A stretch of DNA of 64,000 bases from Progne subis subis (taxonomy: Eukaryota; Chordata; Aves; Passeriformes; Hirundinidae), in the NCBI GenBank assembly GCA_022316685.1, contig JAKJHU010000106.1:697547-761546 (forward strand), given 5' to 3'. The notes under the pieces are model-generated. The model saw nothing but the letters and a program-made list of their open reading frames with translations. It did not search any database and was not told the DNA's origin. The position numbers and the translations under genes were made by a program. This document shows, piece after piece, positions 1-17,770 of this stretch (within the stretch, counting starts at the first letter, position 1; each line of letters starts with the position of its first letter).

Positions 1-2010
1 TGGCGGAGCCTGGCTCCGGGCCGCACCGGACCATGGGGGCTCTCAGCACCCATCCCCGAGACTCCCCCAACTCCTCGCCGGTTAACCCCTCCCACCCCCG
101 CCCCCGTGGCATTCGTTAACCCTCGTGTTTACGGTAACCTTTGTGCTCGACGCTGGGACAAGAGAGGAGGGGGCACAGCCCTGGGAGGGCCGGGAGCCAG
201 AGGCACTTTGCAGGGGCCTTGACCTGGGGGTATGCACAGGATGGGGGGGTGGGATGCTCCCAGGCTCCCACCCCCCCCTTCCGTAAGCCAGGCAGCCTGC
301 CCTGCCATGGGGAGGACGTGGGGTGGGACCAGGGTTGGGCATGCCAGGATTGCCCGGGACCTGTGTGTGCACAAGGCCATTGTGGCAGGGGTTAGCACTG
401 CAGGGACCCCCAGCCTGGGTGCACACCCACTGTGGCTCAGAGTCTACTGGGTCTCACAGGTGGTCAGTACCCAGGGGTGCTGCCAGGCACCAGGCCAGCA
501 CAGGGAGATGGGGGGCAAATATGTTGCTTGCACTGGCAGGGGGATCTGATGGCACAAGACACAAGCACTTAGAGCACACGTGCATGCACGTGTGTGTTCC
601 TCACAGACACAGCATGGGCACATGTGGCATACGTGGGCATGCACATATGCACAGTACGCCAGGGCCATACAGGCAGTGAGCTGGGACGCTCCCCTCCATG
701 CATCTCTCCACCCTGTGGCCCCACTGGGGTCTGCAGGGTGCCCTTCTGGGTGGCCAGGCATCGCCTGCAAAGCTGGGCACAGCCACAAGCAGCATGGGCA
801 CAGCCCAGTGCTGCTGCCTGCCCCACAGTGGGGCAGGAGGCTGGGGAGGACTTAAGCCTGGCCAGGGGGTAACCAGACATGGATGAGGTCCAGCTCTCCC
901 TGGCAGCTCTAGCACTGGCAGGGGAGGACCCTCCATGGTGCTAAGGGGGAGCAGGATGGCACCGGCCTCCCCCAGCTGATGCTTAGCAAGAGGTACCAGC
1001 GGAGACACAAAGGGCTGCACCAGCCCACTCGCTCCGAGCCATCTGGGGATGCTTAGTCCCCAACCAGTATTAGTGGGACAGGATGCACTGGCAAAGGCCG
1101 GGCAGTTTTAAATCTGCCTTCCAGCTCCAGCCAAAGGTCTTGGAGCTCTTGACTTGGGGTGGATGGGATGAGACCCTTCGTACCCCACTTGCTCCCCTCC
1201 CAGCCAGTTCCCTATGTTGCAGCCCCGAGGCTGGCACAGGGACATGGCACAGCTTGGCGCGGTGGCGGGAGGCGGTGGGCGGCGAGCCCCAGCAGGATGT
1301 TCCAGCTCCCCGTCCCAAGCCCCCCGTCGTGCCGCGGCGAGGGGCGCAGGTTCCCGCATGGTGCCCGTGCCCTGCCCCTCGAGTCACGCCGCTATTCTTC
1401 ACCTCTAATTGTTAGCAATAACGCGCGCGTCCCTGGGCAGCGCTGCCTGTGCCAGTGTCTCTCCTGGTGTAGAGTTCTAAAGTATCCTAGATTTTAATGA
1501 GATTTATATTCCTGAGGCTGTGTCCTGCTGTGCCCTTCTTTGGGAACCATATCAGGGAGGGAGGGGTTGAAGAGTGGGGGATCACACTTAATGTGTGTAG
1601 CTCTATTCCCCACTGATACCACGTATTGGCCCTCAGCAATCAGCTAGGTTCTGGGGAATTCTTTGCCCTACCTGGATGTACAAAACCAGTTGGAGGTAAG
1701 GCAGAGGATGGAGGCCGGGCTTATCCTTGCTGGGGGAAAGCATTGTCCCCAAATGGATGGGAGGGCAGCGACTGTCCGTGGCACAGTGAGGGCAGCTGGC
1801 TCTGCCCTGTACACTTTGCCCTAGGTGGGCTCCTTGTTAGGCCCCTGTGCATGGCTGAGTGAACTGGGCGTGGGGGGTGTCCCCCAAGGGTGGACAGGGT
1901 GAGGCAGGAGCTCTGCCTCCCAGCCAGCAGATGGAGGTGGCAGACAGGACTTCCCCTCTATACTCCACAATCCCACTTCCTCATCAGGTGGTGCTTTCTC
2001 CCACCCCCAC
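1..2010. other. Left flank, no gene assigned
   Basis: No exon with recognisable protein similarity and paired splice sites was found on either strand. The first ~140 bases and the stretch near 1250-1400 are GC-rich. Bases 560-660 are an alternating purine-pyrimidine low-complexity patch. By synteny with mammals the next gene to the left should be CCDC24 or SLC6A9, so part of this could be the 3' untranslated region of a plus-strand SLC6A9. I could not match its C-terminus here and saw no plus-strand AATAAA. Treat as intergenic or unassigned 3' sequence. Confidence 0.4.
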
Positions 2011-2033
2011 AAAGCCTGCCAACTTTTCAAACT

Positions 2034-2039
2034 TTTATT
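2034..2039 (-). terminator. B4GALT2: Poly(A) signal of B4GALT2
   Basis: A canonical AATAAA on the minus strand about 1.1 kb after the B4GALT2 stop codon. It is the first canonical hexamer I see downstream of that gene. Confidence 0.55.
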
Positions 2040-2452
2040 AAATACAAAACCCCCGGTCTCTATGACCGAACGTTGCATTCAACGTATGCTGAAAAAAGGG
2101 TCAGACATTCAAATGTACAAAAGTTGCCGGTGCTCCCCAGCCCTGGCGAGCTGCCCTGCTCCCAACACCACTGCTCCTAGCCCCCCATGGAGTGTCAGGG
2201 GTGTTGGGGCTCCCAGTCCCATGGAGGGGCACAGGACTCCTGCCCTGCATGGTCCCGGCCTCTCCTGCCTGCAGCTTCCCTGCCCCTGGCCTGGAAGAGG
2301 GAAGGCAGACAAGGGGAGACCTCGAGGGGAAGATTTCTCTCCCTGCTAGAGGGGCTGCACCAGCCCCCACTAAGAGAGGCTGCGGGGTTCAAATGAGCCC
2401 TATTTCCCCCACCAAAGTGGGGGACAGGTGAGGGCAGGCGCAGGCAGGGGCT

Positions 2453-2479
2453 GCACACACACACACACACACACACACA
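2453..2479. repeat. (CA)n microsatellite
   Basis: An uninterrupted CA dinucleotide run of about 13 units inside the B4GALT2 3' UTR; it reads (TG)n in the transcript. Likely length-polymorphic. Confidence 0.9.
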
Positions 2480-3181
2480 GCACCTGCCTTTGGGGAAGGG
2501 GATGGGATACAGCTGCCATCCCCCAGCCCTGGGGAAACTGAGGCACAGCGAGGGGCATTCGCTAATCAGAGGTCTCTGTTTGGCAGAGCTGAGACAGGGC
2601 CCAGCTCTAAGCACCAGACTAAAGCAGAGGAAGACAGCAAGCCATGTCTGTGTGCCCAGCAGCATGGGCAGTGCCTGACCAGGGCAGCAACCTTGTCCTG
2701 ATCCTGCCTGCCTGGGGGCACCAGGCTGCTCCCATCCCCAGCTGGGGCAGCAGTGGCTCCAGCGCTGGTAAAGGGGGAAGCCTGCACCCCACTTCTCACA
2801 GCGCTGGTGGGGACCCTCCAGCTCTCACAGAGCAGTGGGATTTCACCCTCCCCACCCAGGGTGCAGGCAGGAGCTGGCATGGACTGGGGGCTCCTTGCCA
2901 GGCCTGGGGTTGCCCCCTCCCTCTGTGCCAGGAGCTGCTCGCAGGGCAGCCGGGCTCATCCACCAACACACCACGTATGGGGCAGGGGTCCTGCAAACAC
3001 ACTCGTGGGGATGGGGGAGACGGAGAAATCCTGGGGACCAAAGGGCTGGCTGGGGGACAGCCGTCTCCAGAAGGCAGCAGAGTAGGCAGAAAACATCCCT
3101 GTTCAGTCCTGGCTCTTGAGCTGGGGCAAAACCCACCATGCCCAGCCAGCCTAGGCACAGGGGTTCCCAGTGACAGGAGCA

Positions 3182-6100
3182 CTAGCCGCGGGCCAGGCGG
3201 GGCGGTGGCCGGCCGATCTCCACCGTGATGTTGGTGTACATGGGCTGGCGGGAGATCTCCACCAGTCGGTACTGCAGCGAGCTGATCCCATCGCGCTTCA
3301 TCGTCATTTTGGTGTTCTGGATCTTGGTGAACCTGGTGGAAGGAAGCCCAGGATGAGGATGGAGGGATGTCTTGCTGTAGTGCCAGCAGTGCTGGACCTC
3401 TGTGGGGGTGAGCAGGCAAGTGATCGCCCAGCGTGCCAACTGCCCCAGCTCTGCGGCTCACTCACCTCTGTGGGTTAGGCTCGTTGTGTTTGTCGCGTTC
3501 ATGCTTAATCATGCGGTACCTCCCAATGCGGATGTCGGGCCTTGACACCTTCATGCCATTCAGAGAGATGCTGGGGGCCAGGAGCAGGGTGGGATCAGTG
3601 TGTGGGCACCAGGGTGGGACATTCCCCAGCCCAGAGACCTCCAGGGTCACACCCCAGGCAAAATAAACCTGTCCCTGGTTAAACAAAGCTATGCCAAGAT
3701 GAGCAAAGCCAGGCCTCACCCAGGCAGTATCATGATGTAGGGTGCCACATTGCCCCATGGCAGTGTGCCCAAAGTGCCACTCCTGTCCAAGGACCAGCAG
3801 CTGCATTCAGCCTGTGCTGCACACTGGCTGCCATCCATGTGCAGCCATCCATCCCCCCTCCCTTCCTCCTTCCCCCTATGGCCCCTGCCCTTTACATTCC
3901 CTGAATGCCGCTGCCTAGCCCTTCCCTTGGAGCCCTCCCCTCAGATCAAGGGCTGCCTGAAGCTCTTCCAGAGCTCCGCACACTTCTTGTCCCCAACCCT
4001 GAGCCCACGTTGTGTGGTAATCAACTGTGCCCAGGGCTCCCACAAGGGTTATTTGCTGGTCTGGCCACTACAGGCTGGTTACACCCTACTGGCTGCACAC
4101 TGTTTCCCTGGGCAGCACCATGGGGGACCCATAGGAGGTGAGGTGGCCACTGTCCAGCTCTGGCACTGAGTGCAGCGTGTGGGGGGATTGGGCTTTGCTC
4201 AGCACGCAGCCGTACTGCTGCCTGCCAGCTGCTCACAGGAATGACTGCGTGCTTGCTGCATGGACACGACTGAGATGCTTCCAAGTTTTTGATCTCAGCC
4301 CTGGACACATCCAAGTCTAGCATCCCAGCCCCTGTATGGAGCAGAGCCTACAGGCACACCACCCTGTGGGTGCAGTGCATATCATGCTGCAGGCTTCAGC
4401 CACAAGGGAGGCAGAGGGGTGTCCAAGAGCCCCCCAGCACCCTGGGAAAGGCCAGTTCCATCCATGAGGGTCATCAACCCCAAAGCTGGAGTGTAATTCA
4501 ATCCCTCCCTGACATGTGCCACGGCCCGTGCACATCCCCCACAAAACCAGGAACACCGGTGCGGTAACAGTGCTAACTCAGTGCTTGGTGGGGAGCCTGC
4601 TACACCCCAACTAGTCAGTGCTAGGGAGGGGTTGGGCACCTACCGATTAAAGATGTCATCGTCCTCTCCTCCCCAGCCCCAGTACTCATTAGGAAAGCCA
4701 TTGATCTTCAGGAACTGGGACTTGCTCAGCCCAGAGACACCGCCAAAGTAGCCAGGCATAGGGCAGCCTGCAGGTTGACAGCAAATGGGTCAGCCCCAGG
4801 AACAGGCAAAGATGGAGGTGAGCCCCACAGGGACCCCCAAGTACAAGGACTGACCCTCTGTCACCTTCCTACCCAGGGCTCTGTGCCCTCTCCCATCTCA
4901 GGTCCACAATTCGAGCCACCGATCTCATGCCGGCCCCAGGTGACAAGCAAAGATGGTTGCCTTGATGCCATCCCAGAGAGATATTCCAGCCCTGCCTGGA
5001 CAGGAACATCCCAGCTCCCCAGGGCACCCACCTGAACCCAAACTTGTCCATGCCAACAGCAAAGTGCCGTGGCTGCTCGTAGCAGCGATAGAGGTTGCGA
5101 TCGTCCATGGGGATGAGGTCCACATCGCTGAAAATGAAGCAGTCATACTCCTCGTCGTCCTTGAGTGCCTCCATGAATCCCACGTTGAGCAGCTTGGCCC
5201 GGTTGAAGGTGTCTTCACCGAACTGCAGGGCAAACTCAGCAATGTCTGCTCGTCTACCCCAGCCCCGCCACCCTCTTGCCCCTGCCCCCCCTCACCTGGT
5301 TGATGATGTAGATACCATAAGCCACCTTCTGCCGGCGCAGGATGGGGTGCAGGTAGTGCAGCCAGTACTTGAGGTGGTGCTCGCGGTGCCGGAAGGGAAT
5401 GAGGATGGCCACCTTCTGCCGGGGTAGGCAGTCAGGAGGGGTGTACTTGCCACCCTGACGCACATCAGGGTTCTCCCGCTGCACTCGCTCCATGCTCATG
5501 GGAGAGCTGAACTCGATGAGCAGGCAGCCCAACTGTGAGGGGGGAGGGCAGGGCAATGCCCACAGGACACATGGTCAGGGTCATGGTCACCTGCAGCTCC
5601 TGCCTGGAGTGGTAAAGCAAACAGCGAGGGGGACCTGCAAAGGGGACCAGCACTGCCGCGGGCAGAGAGCGCCCAAAACCTTTCCTAAACAAAGAGACTG
5701 GGCTAACAAAACCTGAAACCAGCTGTCCTGATACAGTTCCAGGCTGGGGTTTCTCTACTATTTCACGGGGGAGCCATGCCCAGGGCCCAAGGGGTAAGGA
5801 TGTCAGCCATGAGCACCCACCTTAGCCCCATGTTCAGAGTCAGAGCCCAAATTCACCCCCAGCGCTCACCCAGCATGTCTCACCTAAGCCAGGTGGTGTC
5901 TCCTGGCAGGGCTGCAAGGGCTTCTCAGTGACAGACTGGTTGGTGCTGGGCTTGGTGCTGGGGGATGGGGCCTCAGCACCGGCTGGCCCGTAGCTGGGAA
6001 CGGTGCCGTTGGGGCGGGAGGAGTTGGAGAAGGGGTGGGCGCGCGTGGCGTTCCTGGCGTTGAAACGGCTGAAGAAGTCCAGGTGCTGCGCGTAGACGTC

Positions 6101-6199
6101 AAAATAGAGGATCATGATGATGACAAAGTGCAGCAGGCAGAGCAGCAGCACGGCCTTGCAAATCCTTTCCAGGGTCACCCCCAAGAGCAGCCTGGTCAT
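3182..6199 (-). CDS. B4GALT2: Beta-1,4-galactosyltransferase 2 (six coding exons, two frame breaks as sequenced)
   Basis: Golgi type II membrane enzyme that transfers galactose from UDP-galactose to terminal GlcNAc in beta-1,4 linkage. Minus-strand exons: 6199-5884, 5532-5296, 5222-5032, 4767-4644, 3570-3466 and 3332-3182. The ATG at 6199-6197 opens a short cytoplasmic tail and a signal anchor near residues 16-36, then a Ser/Thr/Pro stem with several N-X-S/T sites. Catalytic motifs follow: DVD near residues 217-219 (metal binding), WGWGGEDDD near 277-285, and a Met/His pair near 309/312 matching the B4GALT1 metal ligands. Exons 2 and 4 are each one base longer than the reading frame allows (237 and 124 nt). 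Removing one base from each gives 1122 nt, 373 residues, the usual family length. B4GALT2 rather than B4GALT1 is called from overall resemblance and synteny. Confidence 0.93.
4754..4756 (-). other. B4GALT2: Frame break in B4GALT2 exon 4 (+1 base)
   Basis: Exon 4 starts in the frame encoding LPYA and must continue as GYFGGVSG, but the transcript reads gcc-t-ggc-tac where the family requires gct-ggc-tac or gcc-ggc-tac. The exon is 124 nt, while the flanking exon phases need a multiple of three (123). The surplus base may be the T (plus-strand A at 4754) or one C of the adjacent CC. It could be an assembly error or a real disabling change. Confidence 0.85.
5528..5532 (-). other. B4GALT2: Frame break at B4GALT2 exon 1/exon 2 junction (+1 base)
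   Basis: The best exon 1 donor (GTGAGA, exon end 5884) leaves phase 1, so exon 2 should supply two bases and then GGC (or similar) before the LLIEF motif. It supplies three. Either a T of the TT or a G of the GGG at the exon start is surplus. A weaker in-frame donor, GTGAGC after 5870, would rescue the frame by adding about four residues. Confidence 0.7.
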
Positions 6200-6202
6200 C
6201 TT

Positions 6203-8546
6203 CTGGGCACGGGCAGGCGGACATGTGCGCTTGGCGGGGCAGGGGGGCGGCTCCAGCCACGGTCCTGATCCTGCCAAGACACCTCACACTGAGGACACCA
6301 CGAGCCTGAGCCCCCAGCCCAGCCCAAATGACACTGGGATAGCAGGAGCAGCACAGGCCTGATGCAGACGTGAAGGGCTTGCAGGCTGGTATCCCAGAGA
6401 GCACCCCAGAGGAAATGCTGCACCTGGATCCCTGCTCTGAAGGCACAGCCATGAAGATATGAGAGGTCCTCAGCCCCACACAGCAAGTGCTTTCCTTGCT
6501 TTCCTAGGCCAAGACCAGAATAGGACAGACCCACTCCCCTTCCCTTTTTCCCATCCAGAGAGAGGATGCAGGACGACTCCAGACCGGCCACAAAGAGCCT
6601 CCATGGAGGCTGGGCCCTTGACAAAGGCTATGCTCTCCAAAAACATGGCCAGCCTGGGATGTCCCAAGGGCACCACAGGTGTCCCCACCACCCACCCCTT
6701 TCTGAGGCACCCCCACTTCCCTGTTCCCCATGCTGCTCCCTCCCCACAGAGCTACATCCCAGCAGCAGCACCAAAGCGGGGCAGCAACGAGAGTCATGCT
6801 GGCAGGAGCCCTCCTCGAGGCACCCAGCAGAGGAGCAGCTGCACAGCAGACACTGAGCCAAGCCAAGCTGAGCCGAGCAGGACATCTCAGCACCCCTGAG
6901 TCAGGGTTCCCTGCCACATCCAGGGGGGTCTGGCTTACAGCCAGCGGCGCAGATCCTCTCCCCTCCTCCTGATGGTGAGGCCTCCTGGGACTCTGGACTG
7001 CTGGAAGTCAGGGTCCCCTTATCTCCCACATGACACCTGGAGCCAGGCCAGAGCCCTGACAGGAAGCCAGCTGGGAGAGTCACTAGAGAGTCCCAGACAA
7101 GTCAAACAATCCGGTCTTTCCCAGCCCTGCCACTGCCAGGGCTCAGGCCACAGCACAGCCATGCACCCCAGCTCCTGCCCTGATCCCTGCCAAGCTAGTC
7201 CCTGCTTTCAGGGAAGCTGCTAGGACATGGCAAAGCAATCACAAGGGATGGCACCAGGGTTCACAAAGGACCTCAGGACAGGCCAGAGCTGCTGCATGGT
7301 CCCCTTGGGACCATGGTGGCTGGGGGTCTGCAGCAAGACCTCCAGCAGGAGTGCAGAGAGCACCCAACAGTGCTGGCGACTAGTCACTGGCAGCTGCTGG
7401 CCCTGTCCAGTGGGGTCCCCCAGGGAACCGCAGGGCACTGAGTCAGCAGCGATGGCCACACTGGATGGGCATGGGGATCAGGGCTGAGGTGTGAAGCAGG
7501 ATCCTTCACCCAACCCTGCTCTGGAGTGTCCTCTCCCAGATGCAGGACTGAGCCTGGCAGGCAGACCCTGGAACCCATCACAGGCTTTGAGGTGCTAGAA
7601 AAGACTCTGAGCCCAACACCCCAGCTATGTCCACCCTCTCTCTGCAGGATACAGAGAGAGTATCCCTGTGGATAGGAGTGTCCTGGCATGTGTCAGCAAC
7701 CCAACCCCACATCCAGTTTTTTTCTAGGAAGTAGCTCTCTGAAGAAAAGTTGGCTTTGCTGTTATTGCTCCAACTTTGCCCTGTTCACAGTGCCTTGTCA
7801 CACTACACAGCCCATGACACAGGGACCTGCCTGCTCCCAGCACCTGCCAGAAACCCTCCCCAAAAGATGCCCAGTATATGGAGTGGTGGTGCCTCAACAG
7901 CCAGACGGGTATGCAAGAGGGAAAAAATCAGAGCTGGTTTTAGAGGCCCTCTGGCAGAATGGTCCACGAGGCAAGTAGACAGTAATGCTCAGCAAGAACA
8001 AAAGCAAAGCACTCTATCAAGTAGCAGCCACAGGACACCACAAACATGAGTGGGCTTAAACTGCTAAAGAGGGGGTTATGAAATATCTCCCTCCACCGCA
8101 GCATCTGTGCAGGATGTGAGAGGCCAAAAGCAACCTGGGGCTGGGGAGCTGGTCCCCAGGGTTTCAAGCCAGCGCAGTGTGTGCCCATGGGGCTGGTGAT
8201 GCTCGTTTTGGAGGGGATACTCAACGCCGTGGACTCGATCCTTCTTCCCACAAGACATCCCAGGGCTGGGAGAAGGGAGGCACGGCGGGAGCCGGTGGCC
8301 CCGATGCCCTAAAGGTGGCCACCTCCCGGCCAAAAGTGGGGAGAGGGGCCGCATTCAGCACAACTAACACTACCCCGCCCCCTAATTTTCCCAGTCCCCG
8401 ACACATGCAAAAACTTATTTTAAAAATGAGAAACAACCTCAAAATTAGGCTTTTTCCCGAGCCAGAGTGGTGTCGCCCACGAGTGACCAGGATCGCATCC
8501 CGGGCCTCCCCCGCCCGGCCAGGCCTGCCCGCGCCCCTCCACTCAC
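6203..8546 (-). other. B4GALT2: B4GALT2 5' intron
   Basis: Lies between the 5' non-coding exon donor (GT at 8546-8545) and the acceptor AG at 6204-6203, three bases upstream of the start codon. No internal exon, RNA gene or repeat family was recognised. Confidence 0.55.
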
Positions 8547-8850
8547 CGCGGCCTCGGGGCTGCCGCGCCGCCCCGGCGCCGGTCAGCGGCCCCCGCCGCC
8601 GCCTCCTTCTCTTCCTCTTCCTTCTCTTCCTCCTCCAGCCCCGGCCGCCGGCCCGCAGGCTCCCATGCCCGGGGCTGCGGGGGGCCCAGCCGGCCGGGCC
8701 GCCGCACCGCCGAGAGCCGCAGGGAAACGGGGCCGCGCCCGCACGCCGGCTCCGCCCGCCGCCGCCGCACCGGGCGGGGCCGCCGCCGCCGCCCGCCCCG
8801 GAGCGAGGAGGGCAGTCCCGCAGGCACCGGGGCCCTCGGACGGGGCTCCC
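8547..8850 (-). promoter_or_regulatory. B4GALT2: B4GALT2 5' non-coding exon and CpG-island promoter
   Basis: A very GC- and CpG-rich block ends on the minus strand in a good donor (GCG then GTGAGT) at 8547/8546. It lies directly upstream of the B4GALT2 coding exons in the same orientation. A pyrimidine-rich CTT/CCT tract at about 8606-8640 falls within it. The transcription start is not visible and the right boundary is approximate. Long ORFs on both strands here are GC artefacts. Confidence 0.6.
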
Positions 8851-11270
8851 ACGAAGGGGGACGCACCCCGGGGTGCGCGATGCCTCCGGCTCCACCACGA
8901 GATACTCAGCCCTTGGCCCCAGTCGCGGCACCGGGGACCCTCCAGGCACCTCCGGGACACAGACACGGCGTGTCCCGGCCTTTCTTCGTTCCCTTGCTCC
9001 TTGTTGCCGGAGGAACAGCGCTTTCAAGGACCCACCTGCGGCGACTGCCATGCTCCCTGCCGTTGGTGCTAGCTCAGCGTCCGTTGCGACCTATTTGTGG
9101 CTCCTTCCCCCCAGACCATCCTTTCGATGTTTCATTGCTAGGAAACACTGGGAATCTAACTCCCCTTACCACAAAGGCATCAGTGAAAGATCTTGGTTTG
9201 GTCTCACCTCAAGTTTGGTCCACCACAAGTAGATTTTGCGCTGTCTGCAGCCTTTCGCTTCCTGCCACCCCCTCAGCTCCCTTCTCCAGCACTTGTGCCT
9301 GTTTAGAGCGACCTTGTCCCCTGAGGCCTCTCCTCCCATGCCTGGCTGCTCATTCAAGCGAGGGCTTTCCAGCCCCCTTCGGAAAACAACCCTTCAGAAG
9401 AGAACTGAATGGCACCCACTCAGCCCAGCCCTGCTCCAGCCTTGCAAACAAGCCCTGCCTGAAAGCAGTCCAGCTTCTGCCTCCAGCTCTTGGTTTGGCT
9501 CCTCAGCAGGTGGCATTTTCCTCATCAATACCTACACACGGTTACCAAAATATCTTTTAACTCCCGCTGCTGATGCTTTTAAATGAGACAAGGTGTAAGA
9601 TTCTGAAGCCTTGTTTAAGCTTTTTTTTTCTCTGCTTGAGCAGCAGGTGTTTAGTCCAAGTCCTGGAACCAAGCATGCACACCTAGAATGAGGTGAGTAC
9701 AGGGCATGCTCACCTTATCACTGCTGGCTATGGTAGCTGGGCTGTGGGTCACCCTGATGGGTCTCATGTCCAGAGACTGGGGGCAAGTCTAGAGCCCATT
9801 CCCTTGCCAAAGCTGTGATATACATAGGCAGGATTGGGAGAGTGGAAAAGCACCTCACAGAGGCACATTTCTGACAGCAGATGCATTTCTATCTGTGCAA
9901 GGCTGAGGCCCATCCCTGTAAAACAAGTGGGTGAGTCTTTCAAGACAGCTGCTAACCACGAAGATGATTAACCCATAAAGCAGCTTCTTTAACATCAGCA
10001 CAGCCTCTCCAACCTCAGGCATCTCCTTCCTGAGCTTGGTGTGGGTCTGATGAAACGACTCTGCAGTTCCCACAAGACAGGCAAAAATCTGCCCACACCT
10101 GACACTCTTTCTTCCAACCAGGCAGGGCCCAGTTTGTGTCCTGCCACTACACAGGTGCTCTCACATTGCTCCTCATTGTGAGAGCCTCCAGCCCCAGGGG
10201 ACAGCCAGCACAGCTAGCAGGGGCAGCAGCTTAGTTTTCCCCCCACCACTGTCATGCACTGAGGGCTGAAATACACTGCAATCCCAAAACTCATAGGACG
10301 ATGTGGAACAGAGGCAGGAGAGCAGCAGATCTCAGAGGGGTCATGTAGAGGCAGCTGCCCTTGTTCAAGGGCAAGAATCAGCAGGCTCCAGCAGTGTCAT
10401 GGCTGCCCCAGCCTGAGTCGTCCACGTGGGAAGAGAGAAGGGCAGCTCTAAGCAGGCATCGGCTCTGACACAGCACTGGAAGATCAGTGCTTTCTCTACG
10501 AAGGTGTACTGGTAGGAGAACAGGATGAGGGCCTTGTGCTGGATACAGCAGAAGCAGCAGCCTCCAGGCTCTCTGCAGAGAACATGCAGAGGGACCTTGT
10601 TCTTCCCTTCCCCCAAGCAGCAGATGAGCTGCAGGTCCAGCTGTCTACAGCCAGCTTCCCCACACTATTCAGCACAGCCAGGGACAGGGAACAGAGCCAG
10701 CACAAAGTGTCCCCACCTCTGGGACCTCTGCCAAGGCCCCCTGGACAGAGGGGCACTGCAGACCAGAGAGCCCCAGCACACAGCCGACATTCACACCACG
10801 GAGCTGCTGGCTGGAAGATGTCCTTTGAAGAGGCAAAAGTTTCACTGCTCTTCTGGTGCTCCCCAGTTGCACAATGGGGTGACAGATACTGTGTACACCC
10901 CCACTACACTAAACTACCTGGATGGGAGCTGAAAGGCCCAAAACAGCTTGTGCTGGGTTCATGTTGGGCTGCTAGGAGCCTGGCAGAGGCAACCCAGAGC
11001 TGTCTGCTGCCTGTTCCAACAGCCTTGCACCTGCTCCAGGCAGCAAGGCACAGCTCTGCATTCCCACAGCCCAAACAGGGTGGCTCTTGCAGCCTGAGAA
11101 GGCAACAGAATTAATCCACACCAGCAGGACATCACCAGGCTCCTGGAACAGGACAGAGATTTTGCCAGAGGCACAGAGAGGGAATCTCTGAGCACTGGGG
11201 CAGCCCAAACCAGCACTTGCTCTCTGAAAATCTCCTTAGCATGCACAGGGAGAAGAAAGACCTGGACGAG
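8851..11270. other. Intergenic region, B4GALT2 promoter to ATP6V0B 3' end
   Basis: About 2.4 kb with no supported exon. The GC-rich shoulder near 8850-9070 belongs to the B4GALT2 island. The plus-strand open frame at 8880-9560 has no recognisable domain, signal or splice context and is probably chance. Confidence 0.5.
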
Positions 11271-11277
11271 AACCATA

Positions 11278-11283
11278 TTTATT
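11278..11283 (-). terminator. ATP6V0B: Poly(A) signal of ATP6V0B
   Basis: Canonical AATAAA on the minus strand, about 280 bases after the ATP6V0B stop codon at 11558-11560, giving a short 3' UTR. Confidence 0.8.
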
Positions 11284-11557
11284 TCACTGACACAGAATTG
11301 CACTGATGGTCGATTCTACACACCAGGGACGGGCAGCAGCAGGGCCCCACGGGCTGGGCCAGGCTGCTGGGGGCAGAATTCACACAGAGAAATTTGTTTC
11401 TTCCAAAGGGCCGATTGATCTGCAGGACAGGGCTCTACGCAGTCAGGCTCCGGCTCCCGACGTCAGGAATCTCCCACCCCAATCAAGTACAGAAACATTA
11501 AATAAGTATATACAGAACCTCTTGGGGTGGGCTGGAACAAGCTGAGTGCAAGGGGGC

Positions 11558-17770
<6,213 letters not shown>

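Larger units (their letters stand above)
2015..3181 (-). other. B4GALT2: B4GALT2 3' untranslated region
   Basis: Sequence between the B4GALT2 stop codon at 3182-3184 and a minus-strand AATAAA at 2034-2039 (plus-strand tttatt). No splice sites or coding potential are evident. It contains a CA/TG microsatellite at about 2453-2479. The extent is inferred from the single canonical poly(A) signal; cleavage would fall about 10-25 bases further left. Confidence 0.6.

Noticed and set aside
2453..2479. CA run considered as a functional element
   Set aside because: Ordinary microsatellite in a 3' UTR.
3182..6199. B4GALT2 as a decayed pseudogene
   Set aside because: Apart from two +1 changes, all exons, splice sites and catalytic residues are intact, and there are no in-frame nonsense substitutions. 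Assembly error is more likely.
8177..9232. 351-codon plus and 276-codon minus open frames
   Set aside because: Span the B4GALT2 CpG island and contain low-complexity Arg/Pro/Gly runs; no recognisable domain.
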